Origin: Neovahlkampfia damariscottae
Taxonomy: Eukaryota > Heterolobosea > Selenaionea > Neovahlkampfiida > Neovahlkampfiidae
Reading direction: 5' to 3'
DNA length: 64,000 bases
Assembly (NCBI GenBank): GCA_016618085.1
Contig: JABLTG010000068.1
Coordinates: forward strand, 32,026-96,025
Part shown: positions 52,953-62,750 of the stretch, in pieces
Position numbering within the stretch: position 1 is the stretch's first letter
How the letters are laid out: the number at the start of each line of letters is the position of its first letter
The notes under the pieces: generated by a model
What the model was told of the DNA's origin: nothing
Seen by the model: only the letters and a program-made list of their open reading frames with translations
Database searches by the model: none
Program-made: the position numbers and the translations under genes

Positions 52953-54738
52953 TTAACATCCACAAATATTTTCATTGCAATCACTACAAACAATTTTGTT
53001 GATTGGTTCTATTTTCACATTTTTGTTTTCATATTCAACTTTCAATTTTCCGATACAATCAGATGTTTCAAGTTTAATATCTCCAGAACAAATAAATCCA
53101 TCTGTATTGATTCTATAAACATCATCAATTATTTCATAAACTTCATCAAATATCATTTTTCGTCCTGCTGATGTAATAAATGGAAATATTCTGACGTAAT
53201 TAGTTTTTAAATACTTTTTCATAATTAAATGTTTCTAATAAATTATATTCCTTTGGTCTTTTCAATACATTGTCAATTACATTTACATTTACATTTACAT
53301 CATCAGTTGTTCTGTAAATTTTATGATTCTTTTCACATAATGCTCCCCATAAAATATTTAATACAATTTTCATATCTTTGTCTTCCTTTTTCCATTTGTA
53401 AGTATCTTCAACAAAATCAAAAAACAAATTGTTAGCTCATGTTGAACTATCATAAATTAATGCATTTGCTTGTCCATCTTAAATTAATTTTATTTTACAA
53501 TTCAATTTAATTAATTGCTGTTTGAATGTCAAAATGAGTATAATAATTCAATTTGTTTCTTTGGAATAATCTTTCATCAAAATCAGTTATTTCACATCTA
53601 TAAATTCTGTAATTTATTATCTCCCCAAATTCTTTAACATTTGTAAATTCACCTTGTTTTATTGGAAATGCTAACTTTTTCATTATGAATGGATACATTG
53701 AATTGAAATCATATCATTTAACATTTTTATATTCCCCTTTTGATGCATACATTAATCCACCTTTTAATGAATTTATTATCCATTTTGCTTCCAATGGTCC
53801 TATTTCATCAGCTTCATAGCATCTTGATTTTAAATAAAAATATCTTATTGCTTCTCTCTATACATATTTCTTAATAAATTTATATTTCCATTTAATATTT
53901 TACTCATTTTCTGAGCAAGAACCATATAATTATCATAATCTTCTTTTAATTGTGTTTTTGATGGAATATATAAATATTTTGATTTAATATTTCTTTAATC
54001 CATAAATTCTTTGTATGGAATTTCACCGTATTTTGTTCCGTCATAATATTTTACAACTTTGTAATCTGATGTAAATGTTCTTAATTTTTTCTCTTTTTTG
54101 TTAATTGGATTCATTAATTCAAATGATTTTTTCTTTCTCAATGTATAATGAGAATCTTTCAATTGCATATTGATGGTTCTAACATATTTGTTTTGTGATG
54201 TATATTGATGGTCCTTAACAATATTGATGTTCAAGTTGTATTTTTTTTCAACTTCTAGTATTTTGTCAATTGAAAATAAATCCTTTCTTGGAATTTTGAA
54301 ATATTTCTTAAAACTACTTGGCTGAATATTGGGGAATCTTGTAACTCCTTTTCTTAAAGCCAAAAAGAAACAATCATTTAATTCTCCTTTTCCTCTTTTA
54401 CTTGGTGAAACATCACAAACATAAATTAAAACTTCTTTCACTTTTGCTGATTTCCAGTCATAATCTCCATCATATATTTCATAAGTTGATGGGTCAAATA
54501 TTTCAATACTATCATCATCTGAATATTTAAAAAATCTTCCACTCTTATATTGCCTATTTTCGAATAAAGTTGTTATTTTTACTATTTTCTTGTCTTTTGG
54601 AAAACTTTTAAATAATTTTGGGATTGATTGTTTTATATCTTCTGTATTTGCATCTTTATTCACTGTAAATGCTAACTTTTTTATTGGGATCCAATTTTGT
54701 TTTATTTTTAAATTATTTTTCCTATCAAAATTGAACAT
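52953..54738 (-). pseudogene. Polinton/virophage-type DNA polymerase B with OTU-like N-terminus, decayed
   Basis: From ATG 54738 the first 247 residues include an OTU-cysteine-protease-like box, KGELNDCFFLALRKG, with a late His (KDSHYTL). After an in-frame TAA the polymerase follows in pieces: EADEIGPLEAKWIINSLKGG, motif A DFNSMYPFIMKK, motif B KIVLNILWGALCEK, and motif C YRINTDGFICSG. This is the layout of protein-primed family B polymerases of Polintons, virophages and related viruses. Stops of all three types and at least two frameshifts interrupt it, e.g. TGA just before motif A. All fragments are on the minus strand. Inactive. Confidence 0.8.
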
Positions 54739-54800
54739 TCTATATTTTTACTATATATTTTTATTTTTTAAGTATTTATTACATTTAAAAAAATCTATAT
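54739..54800 (-). promoter_or_regulatory. Viral promoter module before the polymerase gene
   Basis: On the minus strand the spacer has TATATAGATTTTTTTAAATG, then TACTTAAAAAATAAAAATATATAG shortly before the start codon. The same arrangement is seen before the genes at 55404, 57124 and 57560. Confidence 0.6.
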
Positions 54801-54825
54801 ACTTTAATTTTTCTTTTTTTTTTTA

Positions 54826-54975
54826 AAATTTATTAAAGGTAGAATATTAAAATTTAATTTAAAATGACAATTAGAGTATGCAAAATCAATATCTAAATCT
54901 TTTTTTGTTGTTTTAGTATATTTCTTTCATCTTTATCTGGTTTTTTACATTTTATATTGTAAAAAATGTTTTTGT
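54826..54975 (-). pseudogene. Small viral gene remnant
   Basis: The minus-strand frame reads KCKKPDKDERNILKQQKK and, after a one-base shift, DLDIDFAYSNCHFKLNFNIL. No family is recognised. It is preceded by a copy of the promoter module (54986-55028). Confidence 0.3.
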
Positions 54976-55028
54976 CTTCCGTTTTATATTATTACTATAT
55001 ATTTTAATTTTTTATATATTTTTTATAT
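54976..55028 (-). promoter_or_regulatory. Viral promoter module copy
   Basis: On the minus strand the sequence around TTTAAATATAAAAAATATAT and AAAATATATAGTAATAATAT is repeated almost base for base at 55405-55467, over about 48 bp. Confidence 0.6.
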
Positions 55029-55404
55029 TTAAAAAATTAAAATATATTTATGTTCAAACTTCCCATCCATCAGTATATGCATCTTCAAATATATCATCAA
55101 TATCAAGCCTATATTCATTTGATATATTATAACTATATTTCATTTTTTCCTTTAAATGTTCAAATCTGGATTTCATTATATTAATATATTTATTTTTTTT
55201 TATTTTCAAAGTATCTTGATAAAAACAGTCATCATAACCTGGATGATCACCATAATAAACTGTATAAATATTGTAACCAAAAATAGAACGCCAATATATA
55301 TTCTAATTTTCCAAATCTATAAAATTACTATTATATCCTATTAAATTCATAATTTCATCAACCATTTTTTTATCAGAAATTCTTACATTTCCTTCAACGT
55401 CCAT
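55029..55404 (-). pseudogene. Small viral gene with an in-frame stop
   Basis: ATG 55404 opens MDVEGNVRISDKKMVDEIMN and the same frame continues after one TAG (codon 34) as IYWRSIFGYNIYTVYYGDHP and on to KYILIF, stop at 55029-55031. The acidic end (YRLDIDDIFEDAYTD) suggests a real old gene of about 120 residues. Unknown family. Confidence 0.5.
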
Positions 55405-55467
55405 CACTATATATTATTACTATATATTTTAATTTTTTATATATTTTTTATATTTAAAAAATTAACT
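55405..55467 (-). promoter_or_regulatory. Viral promoter module before the 55404 gene
   Basis: Contains TATATAGTGATGG at the start codon and the repeated 48-bp AT-rich block that is also at 54976-55028. Confidence 0.6.
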
Positions 55468-57124
55468 TTACAAAAAATCAACAATTAAAGGTTCTTCATC
55501 TTCTTTTTCAACATTTTTGGTTTTCTTTTTACTTTCTTTTTGGATGTCTTCAATAATTTTTAGTTTAATTTTTAATTGGTTATAATTTCTTTCAAGTTCT
55601 TGATATTTAATTAATAATTCATCATATTTGGTTTTATAATTTGGTTTATTTTTGTTTTCAATTTCTGAATCTGATTCATTGTTTTCACTAAATTTAACAC
55701 CAAGTTAACAACCTTTTAATTTTTTGTATTTGAATGTTCCTTCATATCTAAGACTTTTATCTTTTAAACTATTAATTAATTGCATGCAAGTAATCAAAGA
55801 TTTTGAATTTGTTAATTTATAATATTTCATCATTTCATCTCTTCCAATTCTATCTTTTTCATCATCTGTAATAATTAAATTTACATCAATATAATCTTGA
55901 ATTATATCATTTGAACTTGTAATACATTCTTTAGTATCTTTAAAATTTTGTGTGGATTCATATCTTATTCCTTTGTAATATTTCTTTGTGTAATTTGCAA
56001 TATATTTTAGAAATGCATTTGCCATTTTAATACCTCTCATTTTTTCTTCTAAATATTTGTCTTTCAAATAAATATTATTTTCTTTTTCAACAAATTCTAA
56101 CTTGTAAGTGTGTGATTTAATACGGCGAACAACTCCAGAATCTATTTTAATGCTTGGAAGTGTATTTGCTGTAATCATAATCAAAGCATTCATTTGAATT
56201 TCTGTAACTCCATCTTGAAATAATCTTGTTGTTTGTGCTGTTCCTTCACATACAGATTTGAATAATGAATCATTCATTTTTTTATCTACCAATTCATTGA
56301 CCCATATTAATCTTGTGTGAGGTTTTTCCAGCAAAGTATTTAATATTTTATCTGCTTTTTGATTTCCTATCACAAAAGTATTAGATTTCAATTTTACAAA
56401 ATATATTCCAATTGAATTTTTTAACATTTTCATAATTGTTGATTTTCCGGACGAGTCTTTACTCAAAAGAAACAATATTGACTGGTCCATTGCTGCAATT
56501 CCACATAATGCAGTTGCTATTATTATCATTAAATAATTTTTATCATCTTTATTTGGATAAATCATACTTATTATTTCTTTTACTTTTTTCATTGAATCTT
56601 TTTTTGGTTTTTTGTAATTTCTGTCAATACAATCTGTAATTCTACAATATTCTTCTCTTTCTTTAAATTCTCCAGTTTTTAAATCAAAATATTCATTCAA
56701 AAAGTGAATTTCATTCATATGTTGTTTATCAAAATTCTTTGTATTTGTTAATTCAACTTTCAATTGAGAAAAATACTTCAAAATACTTCCATTTTAAAAA
56801 ATTGCTTCAAAACCTTTTTATAAGTTTCCAGATTGTCTTTAGAAACTTGTTTTAAATTTTCATAAGACTCTTTTATCAACAAAGATACAATATAAATTAC
56901 TTTGTTATTGCATTGTTCCTTGTCTTTATACGTTTGCTTTTTATACAATTTTAATTTTCTGTCATACAAATAAAATTCATTTCCTTGAATTATTAATGTT
57001 TTATTCAATTTTGTTAATATTATTTTTGCTTTATCAATTGCAATTTTTTCTGTAATGTGACCCTTTTTAATTCTTCATAAGTTAATAAATCTTCTTTAAC
57101 AAATTTAATATCTTTTGATAACAT
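55468..57124 (-). pseudogene. SF3 helicase (D5-like primase-helicase), decayed
   Basis: ATG 57124 gives MLSKDIKFVKEDLLTYEELK; frame changes near 57060 and 56785 lead into the long part with Walker A LSKDSSGKSTIMKMLK, Walker B LIWVNEL, and the sensor and arginine region TANTLPSIKIDSGVVRRIKS. This is the helicase of large DNA viruses, virophages and Polinton-like viruses, used with the polymerase in genome replication. The end KYKKLKGC is followed by TAA, and the same frame then continues as a coiled coil to LIVDFL (stop 55468), so the true C-terminus was longer. At least three lesions. Confidence 0.82.
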
Positions 57125-57188
57125 TTTCTATATATTAATCTTGAGATATTTTTTTAAGTAGTTTTTATATTTAAAAAATCTATATATT
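57125..57188 (-). promoter_or_regulatory. Viral promoter module before the helicase gene
   Basis: On the minus strand: ATATATAGATTTTTTAAATA, ACTACTTAAAAAAATATC and ATATATAGAAAATG, i.e. the start codon sits 5 bases after TATATAG. Nearly identical to the module at 57561-57625. Confidence 0.65.
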
Positions 57189-57560
57189 TTAAAATAAATA
57201 TACTGCATTTTCTTCAAGATTTAAATCACCATATAAAGCACATTTAAAACACCATTTATTTTGTTCCTGATTGAAATAATAATAATATATTATGGTGTCA
57301 AACAATCCATATCTACTACATATTATACGATGACCACTGTTTGGTTTGATTGTGTCATTATTATAATAATTATTTTCTTTGCCGATTTCTAGTATAGAAT
57401 CATTTCTCTTTACAATATCAATAGTATCTTTAAATTTCTTATAAGGTAAAAGCCAACAACCACGTTCATAATTATAAAAACATCCAATTTTTAATTTTTT
57501 CACTTCATTTTTATTTCCATATTTCACATTACATCTAATATAAACTTTGTTGCAATCCAT
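57189..57560 (-). CDS. Uncharacterised viral protein
   Basis: A 123-residue protein, intact frame, starting MDCNKVYIRCNVKYGNKNEV and ending LNLEENAVYLF. It has repeated aromatic/basic strands (CFYNYERGCWLLPYKKF; IIYYYYFNQEQNKWCFKCAL) and several cysteines. No match recognised. It is the only viral frame here without a visible lesion, but it is short. Confidence 0.5.
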   Translation of the reverse strand: MDCNKVYIRCNVKYGNKNEVKKLKIGCFYNYERGCWLLPYKKFKDTIDIVKRNDSILEIGKENNYYNNDTIKPNSGHRIICSRYGLFDTIIYYYYFNQEQNKWCFKCALYGDLNLEENAVYLF

Positions 57561-57625
57561 TTTCTATATATTATATATAGAAATATTTTTTTAAGTAGTT
57601 TTTAAATTTAAAAATTCTATATATT
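57561..57625 (-). promoter_or_regulatory. Viral promoter module before the 57560 gene
   Basis: On the minus strand: TATATAGAATTTTTAAATTT, AAAAACTACTTAAAAAAATA and AATATATAGAAAATG. About 50 of 65 bases match the module before the helicase gene. Confidence 0.65.
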
Positions 57626-57895
57626 TTTTTTTCTTTTTTTAACAATAGTTGAACCAATATATTTTTGACCATCTTTTATTTCAATTTTTGGTGTTTCTAT
57701 CTTTCTTAATTGATTTTTTGTGTAATTTGCTGGAATTCCTTTTAATTAATAAAATGGTGACTGCTTTGGTGCTAATATTATATTTTCAATTTTGTGGAGT
57801 TCTTCGCTCCATCTGATATCTGTTTTTCTAAATTTTGAATCAAGTTTTTTTCCAGTTGCTGGATCTATTGGACACCCATTTTCTATTGGTTCTTC
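57619..57895 (-). pseudogene. Viral gene remnant, right end of the element
   Basis: The frame reads RIEEPIENGCPIDPATGKKL, then RKTDIRWSEELHKIENIILA, then KQSPFY, a TAA, and LKGIPANYTKNQLRKIE, stop 57619-57621. I do not recognise the family. The conserved-looking stretch 'NGCPIDPATGKK' and its place beside the polymerase-helicase pair suggest an element gene. It overlaps the next promoter module at its end. Confidence 0.45.
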
Positions 57896-58292
57896 TATTC
57901 TTTAATTCTTCTTTGTATTTTTTTTAGCGCATAAATTTTTTTGTTCAATTTATTTTTGACTTTATAAACTGCTCTTTTTGAATTTGAATAAATTTGTTTT
58001 TCAAAAAAGATAATTCTTTTCATTTGAACAATTTTCGATTATTTTTAATTTTTCTTCATCTAATTTTAAATATTGATTTAATTTATTTAATTCTAAAATT
58101 GATTTTTCATTTCCAAATTTTAAACTTTCTTCAAAATAAAATTTTGATTTTTTAAAATCTTTTTTATTTCCATAAAAATTAATTTTACCCAATTGAAATG
58201 CTGCTTCACCAATCAATTTTTGTTTCTTTGAATATTTATCCATACATAAAAATAGGTATAATTTCATCTTCAGAGTATCCTTGTCTTTTCAT
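57895..58292 (-). pseudogene. Sel1-like repeats and kinase N-lobe fragment, right of the element
   Basis: Frames from ATG 58292/58243 give MDKYSKKQKLIGEAAFQLGK, NKKDFKKSKFYFEESLKFGN (Sel1/TPR-like units), and after a one-base shift VYKVKNKLNKKIYALKKIQ, which looks like the kinase glycine-loop strand and the ATP lysine. The frame stops at 57895 where element sequence begins. The rest of the kinase is at 52.3-52.95 kb, so the two pieces flank the element. The glycine loop itself is poorly conserved. Confidence 0.55.
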
Positions 58293-59340
58293 TGTAATCC
58301 AATTGAATGTAATATTTCATATGGTAAATTCTTTTGATTTAATAAATTTTGATTGGATCGAAAAGCCTGTAAAAAAAATATTGGATCTTCTTTAATCATT
58401 TTATAATTTATAAATTCAATAAATATTGAAGAATCTCTTTGAATACAATCCATTAAAATATTTTTATCTTGTTTAAATATTTCAGGTAAATGTTTTAATA
58501 ATTTTGGATCTTTTTTTAAAATTAATTTGTTGATTTCTTCATCATATTTTAATTCATCTGATATAAATTTAATGGAAAGAGGATTAGATTGAATTGCTTC
58601 TAATACAATTTCTTTGTCATTTCTTAATCGTTTTGAAACAAATTCTAATGACATTCCATCTTTTTTTACACTTGATATACAAATATCTCTATCATTTTTT
58701 AATCTTTCACTGGCAAAATTTAAAGGTAAAGATGTATTAAAGAATATATTTTTTCCTTTTGACTTTGTTGAAACTGCAGTCAATACAATATCTTTGTTAT
58801 CTCTTAATTTTGAAGAAGCATGCTTAATTGATAATCCATTTTGTTTTACTGCTTTCATTACAATTTCATAATCATCTTCAAAAAATGGTAAGTATTTTAA
58901 AGCTAATCCATTTTGTTTAATGGCTTCTGTCACAATGAGTCGATCTTTTTTGAGTTCTTCTGAAACAAAGTTTAATTTCAAACCGTTCATTTTTGTAAAA
59001 CTGTCTCACGGTCATTATTCTTTGTGTCCATCAATAACTCGAATTGTTCTTTTTTTGAAATTAAAACAGTGAATTGTTTGTTATGCATAAACCGAGAAGC
59101 AGCATATCTAGTTGAAGAAATATCTTGTCTTGATGCTTCGTATATTATTCTTTTGTTTTGTTTTAATTCTTCCGACGCATATTTGATAGTTTGACCATTT
59201 CTTTTTACTGCTTCCAAAACAATATCAAAATCATTTTTCAATTCATCTGAAGCATATTGAAGATTCCAAGGATCAGATTTTATCAATTCCATCAACACCT
59301 TTTTGTCTTCATACATCCATGTGTCATTCTGTATTTTCAT
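58289..59340 (-). CDS. DUF4116 repeat protein
   Basis: About ten repeats of roughly 24 residues such as LQYASDELKNDFDIVLEAVK, IKYASEELKQNKRIIYEASR and LEFVSKRLRNDKEIVLEAIQ. DUF4116 is abundant in heterolobosean amoebae and in some giant viruses and intracellular bacteria; its function is unknown. A 38-nt intron (about 59010) gives KKEQFDFTKMNGLKLNFVSE; without it two overlapping frames would be needed. The TGA stop overlaps the ATG of the Sel1-kinase fragment by 4 bases, so the two might once have been one gene. Confidence 0.75.
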
Positions 59341-59374
59341 TGGTTAAAAAAATTAGTGCGACAACATTCAATTT

Positions 59375-62300
59375 TTATTCTTTTAGTTGAATTTTATTGA
59401 TTTTTTCAACAATTATTGATTGATTTGACAAATCACTTTGACAGAAATATTTAAAAAAAGAAATGATTTCTTCCTCATTTTCATATTTTTGTTTTTTTGA
59501 TTGAGGTTCTTCAACCATTTTATCATCATTAAAATCTTCCAATTCATCTAATTTCCTCTTTGCCAACTATATTTTAAATCATAAACTATTTCTTACTTGA
59601 ATTACAGGTTTAGGGAATTTGGCTAATTCTGCAACTTGAATTCCAAAAGATTGATGAGAAACACCTGATTTTACTTCATACATCATAATCAATTTGTTTT
59701 CAATTTCCTTTGCCTCCATATGATAGTTTGCAACTGATTTATGATTCTTTTCAAGACTACTTAATTCATGGAAATGTGTGGCGAATAAACAAATACTCTT
59801 AATATTTTCAATGATATACTTTGAAATTGAATAAGCTAATCCAAAACCATCATATGTGGAAGTACCCCTTCCTAATTCATCGACAATTACAATTGAATAT
59901 TTTGTTGCACTCTAAAAAATAAATTTGAAATTGGAATTACATGTAAAATAGTAGATGTTTCAATCATTTCTGCCATAAATGTTGATAGTCCTCTTTGTTG
60001 GTAATCACTTGCTCCTACTCTTGAATAAATTGCATCCTTCACTGATATAATTGCTCTAGAGAAATATTTAATTCAAAATTGAAGTTACTCATCACAAGGG
60101 ACAAATGATCCAATTTGACTCATCAAAACAATTAATGCTACTTGTTTAATAAATGTTGATTTTCCTCCCATATTGCATCCAGTTAAAATAATGAATGATT
60201 TATCATCTTTTTTCAATTCAATATCATTTGAGATTACTTCCAAAGAATCAATTGCTTCTAAACAAGGATGTCTTGATTTCTTTAAAATGATATCCATTTC
60301 TTCTTTATTTTGCATTGTTGGTCTAACATATGGAATGCTTGAATTTAATCCAACAATTGCAAAAGTTGATAATATATCCAATTCAGAAATTAATTCTGAT
60401 GATTCTTCAATAAGAGGAACATATGTTGATATGCAATCAGTTAATTTACTCTCAATTTCTTTTTGTTTCTTTTGATAAACTTTATAACATTCATCATATT
60501 TTTGTGAGAATGTTAAGAATTTATCATTCACAAATTTGAGTCCAACCTTTGTTTTGTTCACAATTTTATATTTTGCATCTTTCACAATTTTCTCTTTCTA
60601 TTGAATGTTTAACTGATGAATGTCTTACACTTTGTGGAACTCTTAAATGTTTTCCATGAGCTTCGTCTGACTTCAATTCAACAGACAATCCTAAATTCTC
60701 TTCTGCTTTTTTTCTGATTACTTCCAATTTTTCAAAATAACCATTCATTTCTTCATCAATTTCCAACAGTTCAGGATCGTATTTTGGATGAATTATATAT
60801 TCATTTTCATCTGCTTTTTCCAAATCAACCATTTTCTCAATAATTTCTTTTAATTTGTCAAAATCAACCATGAATACTTCAAAATTAGATAAATATCTCT
60901 CCCAAATTTCATTTTCATTGTTTTTTAAATACTCCAAAATATTTCTCAAATTTTCAATAAATTGATAAATCTCAACTGCATCCTTCATATTTTAGTTTAT
61001 CCACATAAAATTTACTTTAATTTTTGCACGTTTTGTTTGATATTTTCTACTCAACTTATCCAAATCAGGTATTTTTTTCATTGATTCTTCAATAAAAATT
61101 CTTGATTCAAAATCTTGATAAAAATGATCAACTACATCATGTCTTTTTTCTATTTTGAATTAATTCTCATTTTTTCTCTTACTAATTTCTTCAACATCAA
61201 GAAGTGGTTTTCTAATCCATTCTTCTAATCTTCTTGTCCCAATTTTTGATTTACATTTGTTCAAAATTTTAAACAAGTAAACATCTGTATCATCATATGT
61301 ATTTTTAAAAATATTGAATGATCGAAGCACTGTATTATCAATCCTCATAAATTCTTCAAATTTATAAAAATCGAAATGAAAGTAATTCTCATTTGATTCT
61401 TCATCAAGTAACTTATTAAATTCAGAATTCATTCTTCAACTTACACTTAAATATTCAATCAAAATGAATAAACATTTCATTGCTTCTTTCAAATTCAATG
61501 CATCTAGGGAGTAAAAATTAATATTAATTTTTTACCATGATTTGTGTATTTTTTTTGAATGATTTTGTGGACATCTTCCATTTGAACTGATGTATTATAA
61601 CTCTCTATTAATTTGTTAGCTCATTTTCTTTATTTTTACTAATTTGTGTCTTTGTAATTTCACAACGTTCAAATACATCAACTAAATAACGATATTGAGA
61701 ATCTTTTTCATTCATTGAATAAATACATTCTTTTGAACAGGATTGAACTAAAATGGATTCCAAAATTGAAAATTGATGATTATCAACAAATTCACATGAT
61801 TGTATTCTTGACATTGAAGTATTGATTAATGATATTCCAACAAACTAATTCACAAGTTAAGTATTGATTTCACAAACATTTTGATTATTTTTTGTGGTAA
61901 CTTTAACACAAGCCAAACAATTAGAATCACCTGAGCTTTCACCAAATATTATTTCTTCAAAATCTTGAACATTTCCTGGAGTTGCCTTTGATTTTAATAT
62001 TGTCACTTGGAATCTTACTTTTTTTGAAAGTTCAAATGTTCCATTTTTTGTTGCTTTCCACAATTCAACTTTTTTGTTTTTATTTAAAAGAAGATCTTTA
62101 ATTGCATTTTCAAATGCTAATTGCGAAATAGATCTTAATTCAATTCCACTTTCAAAGGTTTAGTTTGAATATTTATTTTTACTTGATGGTTTTGATACCA
62201 GCTGTACCAAATTCATATGTTTCCGCATAATATATTGCATCTTCTTTATGTATGGTATAATAGAAAGGATTTGTATCTCTATTTGGAAGAGAAGACTAGA

Positions 62301-62450
62301 AGAATTTTAGTTTTCTTTTTTTTTTAACTTTTCTTCGAAAGAACTGTATGGTGTTCAAAGGTTTCTAAAATTTAAAAGTGAAGGACTTACGTTTTGGAGT
62401 GCAGACAAAAATTTTAATTCTTGTGCACTGATGTCAGGTGTTTCGCTCAT
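59375..62450 (-). CDS. MSH2: DNA mismatch repair protein MutS homologue 2
   Basis: MSH2 pairs with MSH6 or MSH3 to recognise mismatches. Exons give [20 protein letters not shown], an N-terminal mismatch-domain region ([20 protein letters not shown]), [19 protein letters not shown], the lever ([18 protein letters not shown]), [20 protein letters not shown], Walker [21 protein letters not shown], Walker [30 protein letters not shown], and the end [15 protein letters not shown]. At least eight short introns. Apparent frame breaks at 61.1, 61.4, 61.6 and 61.85 kb all resolve as canonical introns of 33-35 nt, so the gene looks intact. ATG 62450. Confidence 0.92.
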
Positions 62451-62750
62451 TTAAATTGAAAACAGTTGACCAATGAGGATAATTGGCTCCAAAAATTAAT
62501 AAAAAATTATTTGAATCGTTGTTTCATTCCAAACAATGAAACGCAAAAAAGACCTAAAACCATAATATAATTTCAAAAAAATTAATTTTGATTTTTCTTT
62601 GTAAAATAAACTAGTTTTTAGTCGATGAAGAAGACAACTACAGATGTCTACAGAAGCACAAAATCGTGTTTGAAAAAACAAGAGTCAAGCACTGAGACGT
62701 TTTATCTTTTTTATTCGTTTGACTTATCCACCAATGATCTACTACTTTGA
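62451..62750. promoter_or_regulatory. Divergent promoter region between MSH2 and the 62751 gene
   Basis: About 300 bases with no supported frame. CCAAT (minus side, at about 62471-62485) and CCACCAATGATC at about 62728 (plus side) are in promoter position. The middle is AT-rich with some less AT-rich bases (AGACAACTACAGATGTC). Confidence 0.4.

Noticed and set aside
52953-57124. TGA or TAG/TAA read as an amino acid (alternative genetic code) in the viral genes.
   Set aside because: All three stop codons occur inside the frames and frameshifts are present too, so decay explains it better; host genes use the standard stops.
52950-57900. Terminal inverted repeats at the ends of the viral element.
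   Set aside because: I compared the two borders by eye and found no convincing inverted match; the ends may have been lost.
59375-62450. MSH2 looks like a pseudogene with several stops and frameshifts.
   Set aside because: Each break is explained by a canonical GT..AG intron of 33-35 nt, and the joined protein follows MSH2 closely through all domains.
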